A DNA stretch of 64,000 nucleotides from an uncultured Bacteroidales bacterium. GTDB taxonomy: Bacteria > Bacteroidota > Bacteroidia > Bacteroidales > Bacteroidaceae. The position numbers and the translations under genes were made by a program. The notes beneath the pieces were generated by a model. It was not told the DNA's origin. It saw only the letters and a program-made list of their open reading frames with translations, and made no database searches. Every line of letters begins with the position of its first letter. Positions within the stretch are counted from its first letter, which is position 1. Where the stretch lies: contig CADAGO010000002.1 in NCBI GenBank assembly GCA_902787555.1, positions 62,001-126,000 of the forward strand. Reading direction: 5' to 3'. This document shows positions 26,308-34,386 of this stretch, in pieces.

Positions 26308-27453
26308 ATGATGAGCGTATTATACCATCGATACAGAACTTTTATCATCCTCGTAATACTGATTGTAATCATTGGTTGCAAGCAGGAGAAACCGCGCGAG
26401 TTGGGCGTATTTCGTACCCCCAATGCTACGGAGAGTCTCGACCTCGATGGCATCCAGGCAAATGGTGAACTCATCATTCTCACCCTCTATGGTGCGCAGA
26501 GCTATTTTGAGTTCTACGGCGAAGGGTATGGCACCTTGTTCAAGTTGGCGGATGCATACGCAGGTAGTATCGGTTGTACGATCAGAGTGGACGTGATGCG
26601 TTCCGAAGCCGAGTTGATGCAGCATCTGCGAGCAGGCGATGGCGACATTGTGACATACGGCATGCCCGTCAGCGATTCGTTGCAGCGCGAATTCCTGTTT
26701 TGTGGACAGCAAGAGCTGACCCATTTTGTCGATAGCTTGAAACCCATTACGTGGCTGGTACGCAAAGACACTCCTTTGCTGGCACAGTCCGTTAACCAGT
26801 GGATGGCAGACCATCAGCATGAGTTCCAATCTCTTACCGCCCTTCGAGTCACCGATAGTTCGGGGCGCGTTTATACACCCCGTCGTCATGCATACAGTCC
26901 TATCCTCAATCGAGCCAAAGGACAGATATCATACTACGACCATCTGTTCCGCAAGTACTCCACCCAGTGCAATTGGGACTGGCATCTTCTGGCAGCACAA
27001 GCCTATCAAGAGAGTGCCTTCGACCCCAATGCAGTGTCGTATATGGGTGCGTTGGGTCTGATGCAATTGATGCCGAAAACGGCTCAGAGTATGGGAGTCA
27101 GCATTTCAGATGCCTTCAACCCTGAGCTCAACCTGCGTGGAGCTGTACGACTTATCAATAAGCTCAATGATCATTATCGTGATATCAGCGACCCACATGA
27201 ACGTATCAAATTCATCCTTGCAGCTTATAATGCAGGGTCGGGACACATAGACGATGCTCGCAGCCTGGCACGCAAGTATGGAAAGAATCCCGACCTTTGG
27301 AATGGCAATGTCGACCAATGGGTGCTCCATCTCAGCGAAGCCCGTTATTTCAACGACGAAGTGGTTCGTTGTGGTTATATGCGCGGTACCGAAACCTATC
27401 ACTATGTCTACAACATCATGGATCGCTGGAACGAATATAAGAAAATGAAATGA
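26308..27453 (+). CDS. mltF: MltF-like membrane-bound lytic transglycosylase lipoprotein
   Basis: A cell-wall enzyme that cleaves peptidoglycan glycan strands non-hydrolytically. Lipoprotein signal with lipobox IIGC near residue 22. An N-terminal solute-binding-like domain (SBP_bac_3; TLYGAQSYFEFYGEGYG) is followed by an SLT domain with catalytic Glu235 in QAYQESAFDPNA and the family motifs GALGLMQLMP and AAYNAGSGH. The two-domain order is that of MltF. The start at 26308 is chosen because a promoter -7 element covers the upstream ATG at 26290. No terminator is evident after it. Confidence 0.88.
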   Translation: MMSVLYHRYRTFIILVILIVIIGCKQEKPRELGVFRTPNATESLDLDGIQANGELIILTLYGAQSYFEFYGEGYGTLFKLADAYAGSIGCTIRVDVMRSEAELMQHLRAGDGDIVTYGMPVSDSLQREFLFCGQQELTHFVDSLKPITWLVRKDTPLLAQSVNQWMADHQHEFQSLTALRVTDSSGRVYTPRRHAYSPILNRAKGQISYYDHLFRKYSTQCNWDWHLLAAQAYQESAFDPNAVSYMGALGLMQLMPKTAQSMGVSISDAFNPELNLRGAVRLINKLNDHYRDISDPHERIKFILAAYNAGSGHIDDARSLARKYGKNPDLWNGNVDQWVLHLSEARYFNDEVVRCGYMRGTETYHYVYNIMDRWNEYKKMK

Positions 27454-27809
27454 GTTAAAAACCTGTGTTATACTTTTGGACGTTAGACACTAAGCGCTAA
27501 CCATAAAACTCTTGAACTCCTCTAAATTTTTAAATATTGGTGTTCAAAACTTGAATCGATTCAAATTTCTGACAGTATAAATAGCACATTTTTTCGTATC
27601 TGTCTACTGTTTCAGTACGAATTCAACATATGTGTCTATTGTTTCAGCTAATGAAATAAAAAAGCGGCTCATCAGCTTCTTTTGCGCAAGTGCCCTCAAT
27701 TGCTTGCTACAAAATACAAAAAACACATGTTTTGCCATAAAAAGTCATTGTTTTTCCAAAGAATTACATTTTTTTCATTCATTTTCTTCCTTTATTATTA
27801 GTTTTTTCT
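27454..27809. other. Intergenic region with a 15-bp direct repeat
   Basis: No gene seen; the AT-rich open frame at 27632-27874 has no family features. TGTCTACTGTTTCAG (27601-27615) and TGTCTATTGTTTCAG (27633-27647) differ by one base, with starts 32 bp apart. They could be regulator sites for the toxin-antitoxin-like pair downstream, though about 165 bp from its promoter. Confidence 0.45.
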
Positions 27810-27817
27810 TACCTTTG
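27810..27817 (+). promoter_or_regulatory. -7 promoter element of the DUF4160/DUF2442 pair
   Basis: TACCTTTG located 25 bp before the start codon at 27843. The -33 region is a run of T-rich sequence without a clear TTTG. Confidence 0.55.
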
Positions 27818-27842
27818 CAGGCAAGAAGTACCAATACAGCAT

Positions 27843-28139
27843 ATGCCAAAGATCTTGTTATATATAACAGCTAAGGTCGTCTGGAACTTTTTGTTCTGGA
27901 ACACAGACTATTACGAGAACAGGGCACATGTGCATGTAGGCAAGCATAGTACAGAACACTTGTGTAAGATTTGGTTAGAACCAATAGTAGAGTTGGAAGA
28001 TAAAGGTGACCTGACCGATTCCCAAGTGAACGAGGTGCTGAAAGTTGCAACAGAATACCAAAAGCAGTTGCTTCATCAGTGGGAGCAGTTCAAACAAGGC
28101 AAGCCGATAAGAATTATCAAAATAAAGAAAACAAAATAG
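27843..28139 (+). CDS. DUF4160-like small protein (putative toxin-antitoxin partner)
   Basis: A 98-residue protein with the short N-terminal beta hairpin, ENRAHVHVGKH and ICEIWL-like (KIWLEP) elements of DUF4160 proteins, which usually show a conserved His-x-His. The member here is longer at the C-terminus, with a helix and a basic tail (RIIKIKKTK). DUF4160 genes are typically paired with DUF2442 genes, and such pairs are predicted toxin-antitoxin modules. The DUF2442-like partner starts 1 bp after this stop. Which partner is toxic is not established here. It has its own promoter and lies next to repeat-rich DNA. Confidence 0.6.
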   Translation: MPKILLYITAKVVWNFLFWNTDYYENRAHVHVGKHSTEHLCKIWLEPIVELEDKGDLTDSQVNEVLKVATEYQKQLLHQWEQFKQGKPIRIIKIKKTK

Positions 28140-28140
28140 T

Positions 28141-28422
28141 ATGTACAAGGCAGAAGGATATTGGAACGTGAAGCCTCGCATCAAGCGGTTGTCGTTCCCT
28201 AAGCGCGGAAAGTTTCAGGTGGATTTGCAGGACGGTCGTTCTGTAACGATGCCAATATCGGCATTCCCTTCCTTGAAGAAGGTTCCCACAAAAGAACGTG
28301 AGAACTGGTATCTTATGGGTGGTGGCGTCACATGGGACTCATGTCCTGAAGTCATTCACATCGAACAGATTCTGGGCAATTATCAGAACTACGCCCATGA
28401 GCACAGCTCACAACAACTCTAA
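28141..28422 (+). CDS. DUF2442-like small protein (putative toxin-antitoxin partner)
   Basis: A 93-residue protein containing the DUF2442 core: FQVDLQDGRSVTMPISAFPSL and the closing GGGVTWDSCPEVIHIEQIL. It is separated from the DUF4160-like gene by one base and surely shares its transcript. DUF2442 proteins are described as possible antitoxins or DNA-binding partners; function here is inferred from pairing only. A long non-coding stretch with a dispersed repeat follows. Confidence 0.65.
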   Translation: MYKAEGYWNVKPRIKRLSFPKRGKFQVDLQDGRSVTMPISAFPSLKKVPTKERENWYLMGGGVTWDSCPEVIHIEQILGNYQNYAHEHSSQQL

Positions 28423-28814
28423 ACGAAAGAATTGACTCGAAACAAATGATTATACATTATAAATATTACTGCCTATGAGCTAAGATAGATACGATGCATT
28501 TCATTAAGGACATATAGGATGAACATCCACTTTTGATTTTTGTCTCGGAAATTCGCCAAGTTTCAAGAAAATGTACAAGAACCGAAGTAGATAGTTCACG
28601 TCGTTTGGCGATGCCTCCGAGACGTAGACGAAGTAATTTGTCCACGTTTTTTAATTTGTATTTGTCAAAATCGACACAGGAATTTCAGGTAAGCAATAAT
28701 GTGTCCTTGAAACAACGCCGTTATTTTGAGCATTCCACGTCGTTGTCATGCTCTTTATGTGCCGTTGTTTTGAGCGTCCTACGCCATGTTTTCCCTTCTC
28801 TATTAACCCTACAA
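28423..28814. other. Intergenic region without recognised gene
   Basis: The open frame at 28533-28907 was considered and rejected because it has no family features and runs into the conserved non-coding repeat. Two related 20-bp segments, CGCCGTTATTTTGAGCATTC (28726) and a diverged version near 28761, form an imperfect direct repeat. A degraded element is possible. Confidence 0.4.
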
Positions 28815-29290
28815 GAAAAAAATCTTTACGAATTATTTGGAAAAAGAGATTTTTCTTTGTATCTTTGTAGTGAAATTACGCATACTATTCCCATTCCACT
28901 ATTATAAATTCGAAGGTAATTTGGCTAAAGGCAAACGGTCGTTCGCCTTTAGCCAAATGATAAAATGCCTCTAGGCAAACGATAGTGCGCCTATAGGCAA
29001 CTTCCCTTCTCAGCTAGCTCATCTTCCCGATTGAATCGGCTGCTTTTCCCTTTTGAATCGGCTGCCCGTCCCAGTGCCATTCAGACAATGGGCTTCTAAC
29101 AACTAATATTTTAACTCATAGCTATCTTCACCTCTTTGGTGTTCACTCTAAACTATAAACTTCGATACTGACTGTTCGCAAAAGAAGAAGGATATGAAGT
29201 ATGGAGGAGGGCTTACTTATTGAAGTATGTGTCCACAATGCCTTTTTTTCGGCACTGCTATCGTTTTTCAACTTTTAACGGACACCAATA
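28815..29290 (+). repeat. Long dispersed non-coding repeat, copy 2
   Basis: Same element and orientation as 9156-9640. The hairpin is perfect here: 13-bp arms TTTGGCTAAAGGC (28920-28932) and GCCTTTAGCCAAA (28945-28957) around a 12-nt loop. In copy 1 one arm has a single change. Copy 2 lacks about 13 bp of the right-end inverted repeat present in copy 1. Promoter elements and spacing are conserved. It starts shortly after a toxin-antitoxin-like pair and ends before a bidirectional terminator. No coding frame is maintained between copies. Confidence 0.8.
28836..28867 (+). promoter_or_regulatory. Consensus promoter inside repeat copy 2
   Basis: TTTG (28836-28839), 20 bp, TATCTTTG (28860-28867), identical in elements and spacing to copy 1. 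Confidence 0.7.
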
Positions 29291-29357
29291 GCTGGGAGTG
29301 TAACGTTCACAAGGTGGAAATAAAAAGGTTGCCGCTTATCCGAATTGTACTAAAGCA

Positions 29358-29391
29358 AAAAGAGTTGGAACTCTGAAGTTCCAACTCTTTT
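29358..29391. terminator. Bidirectional intrinsic terminator
   Basis: Perfect 15-bp stem AAAAGAGTTGGAACT/AGTTCCAACTCTTTT with a 4-nt loop. A at one side and T at the other allow termination in both directions. It serves the leftward lipoprotein gene at 29412 and any rightward transcript from the repeat. Confidence 0.92.
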
Positions 29392-29411
29392 GTTTGGCTT
29401 ACACGTTGTAA

Positions 29412-29630
29412 TTACTCAGCTACTACTTCTTCAACAGCTGTAGTGTCACAAGCTTCCTCGCCGCAAGTGCAAGGATCTTCACCACATGCACAAGAGTCGC
29501 ACTGACATGCACCACAAGTGCTTTCACACTGAGTTGAATCACATCCTGTATTTTCAGTTGTGCTGTTTCCGCCACAAGATGCGAATGAGATTGCAACAAC
29601 TGCAACGAATGCTGCTAAAATTTTCTTCAT
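29412..29630 (-). CDS. Small cysteine-rich exported lipoprotein
   Basis: A 72-residue precursor with a lipoprotein-type signal (SFASC, Cys19). The mature part is only about 53 residues and holds ten further cysteines in C-x3-C, C-x2-C and C-x-C spacing (TQCESTCGACQCDSC, then EDPCTCGEEAC), with many Asp and Glu. No family is recognised. The Cys/acidic composition suggests metal binding or disulfide stabilisation at the cell surface; this is inference. A -7 element TACCTTTG lies at 29712-29719 on this strand and a strong terminator follows the gene. Not part of the GH43 operon by spacing (170 bp). Confidence 0.75.
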   Translation of the reverse strand: MKKILAAFVAVVAISFASCGGNSTTENTGCDSTQCESTCGACQCDSCACGEDPCTCGEEACDTTAVEEVVAE

Positions 29631-29711
29631 TTCTTTTCTCTTTTTGATTGTTAAACCTTAAATTACTAAACTCAATTTTTTGTTTGAACTATTGTGGTTT
29701 TAAAACCGCTG

Positions 29712-29719
29712 CAAAGGTA
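29712..29719 (-). promoter_or_regulatory. -7 promoter element of the Cys-rich lipoprotein gene
   Basis: TACCTTTG on the minus strand, 81 bp before the start codon, leaving a leader of about 75 nt. No clean -33 element is visible in the AT-rich sequence upstream. Confidence 0.5.
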
Positions 29720-29800
29720 AGAATTATTTACCATTTAACCATTTACTATTTACTATTTTTTTACAGTTTTATATAAAAAAGTTGATTTTTCTTTTGTTTT

Positions 29801-32800
29801 TTACTTTTTTTGCCATAATTTGAAGTCGGAGAAGCTGACCCATGCGCTGTTGTCGCTATAGGTAGTTTGGAACAATCCGACGCGAAGAGTCTTTTCTGCG
29901 AATTGTGGAACGCGTACGGGACTGGCTGGCATATCTGTCCATGTTTGTCCATCGCGCGAGGTGCGTGCATAGATGAGGTCGCCTGTGCGCTGCAGCTGCA
30001 TGTAGGGATCATAGTTCCATCCTTGCTGGTTGTTGTACTGAGGACGGCCCCGGAAGATGGTGGTGAGCATGTTGCCGCAGTTGTAAGCCGGGAATACTCC
30101 AAGTTGTACGACTTGCTGACGGGTTTCGCTTTCGGGCAGGATGACCATGAGTCCTCCTTCGTTGTAGGCAGGTGTATTGCGCCGTTCTGAGCCTGTAAGG
30201 TCTGTCACTTTTACCTGAACAATGAAGTCGCCTTTCACTTCTTTGTACATCATCGGACCATTGGTACGTGGGTCACCACTCGCACTGAAGTCGGTTCCTG
30301 CAGAGGTGAGACGAAGTGCTCCGTCGATGACTTCGTACTTCACACGGTCGTTGGTGACGTATTTTCCGTCCCATTCACTGAATGTCTTAAAGTCGTCAGT
30401 GAAGATGCTAAACGCTTTGGGGTTGAGTGTGACGCCTTGTACGATATTCACCGAACCTCCATTATCGTCGCTGACGGTAACAAAGATGGTCTGGTCGGGT
30501 TTTCCATCAACGGTCAGAAGTGTGGATGTGAGATTACTTGGCTGACTCATTTCCGGCAGATTGCTCTTCTCTTTGTTGCCGCTACGGGCTCCGTAGGCAA
30601 AATGCAGCTGACCAGAGTGGAGTGGGGCACCCTCACTGTCGGTCACGGTGACCTTCACCATCGTTGGTGTCAGTACTTCGGTCTTTACGGCAATGTTGTT
30701 GAGGTCGACAGTAATCTTATCTTCGGTATCGGATTTCATCTGATAGTCGGCCAGCACTTCGTCAGAACGGAGTGCACGGTCGTAGAGGCGTAGGGAATGG
30801 ATATATCCGCTGAAGGCATCACCGCCACGTGCATCGGAACCGATTGTAATAGGTCCGGCAGGACGGAGCATGATAAAGTTGTTTTTCTCGCGAATGAGTT
30901 TTCCGTTCAGGTAGAACCGCTGGAACCATCCGTCGAAGGTGATGGTCCAATGTTGCCACTTGCCTTCGCCTGCATTGACTTCAGAAGGGAAGCCTGCGCT
31001 CTCGAACGAACCTGCATGATCGACGATACCAGTCTCACGATTCTTGTTGTGATTGAACTGGAATGCTGTGAGGTCACCACTTGAAGGGGTGATGCAGGCG
31101 ATACATTCACTGGAGCCGACACTTGGGTTGAGCACCCATGCTGAGATGGTGTAGGCAGCATTGTAGGTGAAGTTGGCAGGACAGTTGAACGAACTGGTGA
31201 GGTGCTGTTTGCCATCGAAGAAGAAGGCATATTTGCTTTGGATGATTTCTACCATCATGTCGTCATCGGTTGTGAAGATGCCGCCTGCACGATTCTTTAC
31301 CGACTTGATCATCAGGGCTTTTCCCTGTGCATAATCATCGGCATTAATATCGACAACCAGACCGTTCTTGTATTGCGTGCGCTGTTCAGGCTCAAGGTCT
31401 TTCTTGTGAAGGTTAGGGTAGCCACGATTGACTGCCTCGTAGTCCATTCCTTCGACTGATGGGAGGAGGGCAGAAGGGTCGTTCTTCTTTGTGGCATTGT
31501 AAACCTTCACTCCCCACAAGGCACCGAAATGACCGTTTTTCTGTGTGTCAGTTATCGTGACCATGATGTAGCGTGCCTTTACGTCGCCTTTCTCAATCAA
31601 TGGAGAACCTGCGTCAGTGTTCTTTGTCTTGTCGGCATAGAGATTCCAACTTTTTCCATCGAGTGAGGTCTCAACCTTGTATTGATAGAAGAAAGTGGGG
31701 TATTCGAATTGCAGCCACACTTGATTGAACTGAGTTTCTTTCCCTAAATCGATTTTCAGCCAAGCTTCTCCCTGATTATTCGCTGGGCGCCAAAGAGTAC
31801 CGTTGTTGTCATCAACGGCATATTTGGCTATGAAATCACTTCCCAGTTCTGACGATGCAGTAACCCTTGCCTGATATGCTAGGTTTTGTATGCTGTTGTT
31901 CTTGGCTTTGCTCATCAATGATGACGGAAGCACGCCACTATGGCTTGGGTTGATGATACGGATATCACCATTTGCTTCGAACACGACTTTGTCGATACAC
32001 AGCTGTCGGTTGAATCCATGTACGGAGTGAGGGTTGTTGTGACGATGATAGACGATGTAATAGTCGTCTCCGTCAATCAGGAAGGAATGATGTCCAGGTC
32101 CGTGAATGGTTCCGTCGGAATTGGTCTTCAGAATGCAGCCTTTATAGGTGTATGGACCTATCGGGCTGACAGTACTGGTGGCATACTGCACACGATAGGT
32201 GTCATCATGGCAACTGCCTGATGAGTATGTGAAATAATAGATTCCGTTGCGTTTGAATACGAACGGTCCTTCAAAGAAGTCTTTTAGCTGAGTGTTTGGA
32301 ACAAGTCCCTTGTCCGTGAATGACTTACCGTCAGGAGCCAGTTTTGCCCATCCGCACCCCGACTTGTCGTAGATGCCCCAAGTGCCGACGAACATATACT
32401 GAGTTCCGTCATCGTCGGTAAAGACCTGTGGGTCGAGTGTGATGGCCATCGGGTCGCAATAACGGTCGCGCATAAGGACTGCATCCGGCCGTCCCAGCAT
32501 ATTGGTCCATGGACCTACTGGGTTGTTGCTTTCGCCTACATACACCTGACAAGGTGTGCAGTAGTAGTAGCGGTACTTGCCCTCTTTGGTAGGGATGACT
32601 TCGGGCGCCCAGACCACTTCAGTGGTTGGCCAGTTCATAACGACATTGCGCCAGTTAACAAAGTCTTTCGACATCCACACCTGAGCCGGACCATAACCGT
32701 TGCCTGTTCCGTCGGTAGTGGCATAGATATAGAAGGTGTCGCCGAATTTGCGAATAGTTGGGTCGGCAAAATAACCAGGAATGAATGGATTGCCAGCTCC

Positions 32801-32887
32801 TGGGGTGTTCCACTGTGTAGGATTCTGTTGAGCGCTTAGTGAGAGAGAGATGGCAAACAGGGTTGCCAGGATAAGTGATTTGTGCAT
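29801..32887 (-). CDS. Secreted multidomain GH43 glycosidase with F5/8C and LamG-like domains
   Basis: A hemicellulose-degrading enzyme, probably arabinofuranosidase or xylosidase, exported by an N-terminal signal peptide. The five-bladed propeller (about 30-325) has the GH43 acidic triad: D42 in GYFADPT, D152 in TLDPQVF and E206 in FEGPF. Next come a discoidin-like F5/8 type C domain (about 340-470; ARVTASSELGSDF), a LamG-like sandwich (about 545-725; FTYNAAYTISAWV) and a C-terminal DUF1349-like sandwich (about 840-1028). Length 1028. Third gene of a leftward operon with a GH43-like enzyme and a DUF4859 protein. GH43 subfamily not determined. Confidence 0.88.
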   Translation of the reverse strand: MHKSLILATLFAISLSLSAQQNPTQWNTPGAGNPFIPGYFADPTIRKFGDTFYIYATTDGTGNGYGPAQVWMSKDFVNWRNVVMNWPTTEVVWAPEVIPTKEGKYRYYYCTPCQVYVGESNNPVGPWTNMLGRPDAVLMRDRYCDPMAITLDPQVFTDDDGTQYMFVGTWGIYDKSGCGWAKLAPDGKSFTDKGLVPNTQLKDFFEGPFVFKRNGIYYFTYSSGSCHDDTYRVQYATSTVSPIGPYTYKGCILKTNSDGTIHGPGHHSFLIDGDDYYIVYHRHNNPHSVHGFNRQLCIDKVVFEANGDIRIINPSHSGVLPSSLMSKAKNNSIQNLAYQARVTASSELGSDFIAKYAVDDNNGTLWRPANNQGEAWLKIDLGKETQFNQVWLQFEYPTFFYQYKVETSLDGKSWNLYADKTKNTDAGSPLIEKGDVKARYIMVTITDTQKNGHFGALWGVKVYNATKKNDPSALLPSVEGMDYEAVNRGYPNLHKKDLEPEQRTQYKNGLVVDINADDYAQGKALMIKSVKNRAGGIFTTDDDMMVEIIQSKYAFFFDGKQHLTSSFNCPANFTYNAAYTISAWVLNPSVGSSECIACITPSSGDLTAFQFNHNKNRETGIVDHAGSFESAGFPSEVNAGEGKWQHWTITFDGWFQRFYLNGKLIREKNNFIMLRPAGPITIGSDARGGDAFSGYIHSLRLYDRALRSDEVLADYQMKSDTEDKITVDLNNIAVKTEVLTPTMVKVTVTDSEGAPLHSGQLHFAYGARSGNKEKSNLPEMSQPSNLTSTLLTVDGKPDQTIFVTVSDDNGGSVNIVQGVTLNPKAFSIFTDDFKTFSEWDGKYVTNDRVKYEVIDGALRLTSAGTDFSASGDPRTNGPMMYKEVKGDFIVQVKVTDLTGSERRNTPAYNEGGLMVILPESETRQQVVQLGVFPAYNCGNMLTTIFRGRPQYNNQQGWNYDPYMQLQRTGDLIYARTSRDGQTWTDMPASPVRVPQFAEKTLRVGLFQTTYSDNSAWVSFSDFKLWQKK

Positions 32888-32907
32888 GTTAAATTAGTAT
32901 CAATTAG

Positions 32908-34386
32908 TTATTTGAATTTGCTGAGTTGTTTCAGTTGCTCCTGATAGAGGATGGTAAGTCGCTCCATCGGACGTTCGTCGAATGTGGTCTTGAGCGCTTG
33001 TTCGGCCTGCTGGAGCTTTTTGTTAGTCTTGTACTTCGGATTCTTCTGCAGTTCCTGAACACGATGGGTAAGTGCCGACCATGTTTCAAGCAGTTCGTAT
33101 TCAGCTTGGGTGACGGTCATGAACGAACCATGCTGTGGATTGACATTCGTGCCGATTTCAACACCACGGTCTATCTGTTCTTCCGTTGCATTCGCTTCGC
33201 AGATGCGGTAGATTTTGGGGTTGACGCCATAGTTGATATAGGCCACTTTCCATCGGTTCTCGTTGATGAGCCGGAATGCACTCGCTCCCTCTACATTGCT
33301 TTTCCCTTCGTTGGTGATATGCACGATGTCGCGCCACTGGCCATTGGGCAGTTTGTCAAATACTGCTTCGTAGATGCCTCGATCGACACCTGCCACACCT
33401 TCTTTCTTAAAGAATACATGATATTGGCGGTCGCAATCGTTCCAGTCGATATGACAGTCAATGATAGCGATGCCACGATCGTGGAACAGCTGGGGTTTGG
33501 TCAGGGTAGTGAAGTCGCGCGATGCATACGAGTAGTAAATGCGGTCGTGATCATCACCTGGGTTGGTACTCAGCATTGAGTAGTAGATGAAATAGCCGCC
33601 TTCGCCGTTGTTGTAGTCTGGGTCCCAGATAACCTGTGGTGCCCATACGCGGTTGATTTTCGTCCAGTCGGCAAACCAACTCTTGCTCTGAGGGTCGGAA
33701 AAGACAGCATCGCCTTTGCGGAAGTCGAATGACGTGGAGGTCCAGTGGATGAGGTCGTTTGAACGGAGCAGGTCGATACCGTAGTTGAACCATGTACGCG
33801 ATTTGCGGTTGCTCATATCGGTAGTGACCATGAGATAGTTGTTGTCCTGTCCGCGGTAGATGAACGCATCGCGCACACCTCCTTCGATGCCTGCCATTTC
33901 TTCTGCGTCGTAGATAGGCTGGTTGTCAATCAGCGGATGGAACAACACGCCACGATCGGCTTTCGTGCCCAATGCATAGAGGGTGTTCTCGCTGGTTCCT
34001 GCCATGTGGCAATACAGATAGCCGTATTTCTCGTCATCAGGAGCCAGCGTGAGTGGAAAGGTGATGCGTTCGTCTGCTATTTCACCAATCAGGGTACCTG
34101 CCTCCATGTAACTCCCCTTTGGGAGTGATTTCACATGAAGCGTCTTTCCGTCGAACGATAGATGGGAAGAAACTCCTCCTTTTGGACTTTCCAGTTCCCA
34201 ACGTACAGCCTTTCCATCGAGCGATTGCGGCAAGACGATATCGTTGCGGATGGCATGAAACTGATAGTCGACTGCCCGTAAGAGTCGGCAACGGTTACAA
34301 TCCTCGTCAGGACAATACATGACTTGAGCATTGCAGCGAAGTGCTGCAATGCCAATCATGATTGTGAGAAGGAGCGTATGTTTCAT
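32908..34386 (-). CDS. Secreted GH43-like beta-propeller protein
   Basis: A 492-residue exported protein, signal peptide ending near RCNAQ. After a small beta domain (about 25-110) comes a propeller with GH43-like motifs: DAFIYRGQDNNYLMVTTD, LLRSNDLIHWTSTSF and INRVWAPQVIWDPDYN. The usual first catalytic Asp is represented by VRDAF. The acid residue is probably within NVEGASAFRL. A helical tail rich in Lys and Gln closes the protein. It overlaps the upstream gene by 4 bp and is 20 bp from the downstream GH43 gene, so all three are co-expressed. Likely an arabinose- or xylose-releasing enzyme. Confidence 0.78.
   Translation of the reverse strand: MKHTLLLTIMIGIAALRCNAQVMYCPDEDCNRCRLLRAVDYQFHAIRNDIVLPQSLDGKAVRWELESPKGGVSSHLSFDGKTLHVKSLPKGSYMEAGTLIGEIADERITFPLTLAPDDEKYGYLYCHMAGTSENTLYALGTKADRGVLFHPLIDNQPIYDAEEMAGIEGGVRDAFIYRGQDNNYLMVTTDMSNRKSRTWFNYGIDLLRSNDLIHWTSTSFDFRKGDAVFSDPQSKSWFADWTKINRVWAPQVIWDPDYNNGEGGYFIYYSMLSTNPGDDHDRIYYSYASRDFTTLTKPQLFHDRGIAIIDCHIDWNDCDRQYHVFFKKEGVAGVDRGIYEAVFDKLPNGQWRDIVHITNEGKSNVEGASAFRLINENRWKVAYINYGVNPKIYRICEANATEEQIDRGVEIGTNVNPQHGSFMTVTQAEYELLETWSALTHRVQELQKNPKYKTNKKLQQAEQALKTTFDERPMERLTILYQEQLKQLSKFK

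Noticed and set aside
27632-27874. An 80-codon open frame upstream of the DUF4160-like gene
   Set aside because: AT-rich sequence gives a Phe/Ser-rich product, and it overlaps the -7 promoter element and the start of the real gene.
28533-28907. A 124-codon open frame between the DUF2442-like gene and the Cys-rich lipoprotein gene
   Set aside because: It has no recognisable motif, odd composition rich in Ser, Arg and Leu, and its end lies inside the dispersed repeat whose other copy has no matching frame.
34110-34136. CTCCCCTTTGGGAG palindrome in the GH43-like gene as another inserted repeat
   Set aside because: Only a 14-bp match without the element's flanking parts, and the encoded LPKGSY fits a natural loop.
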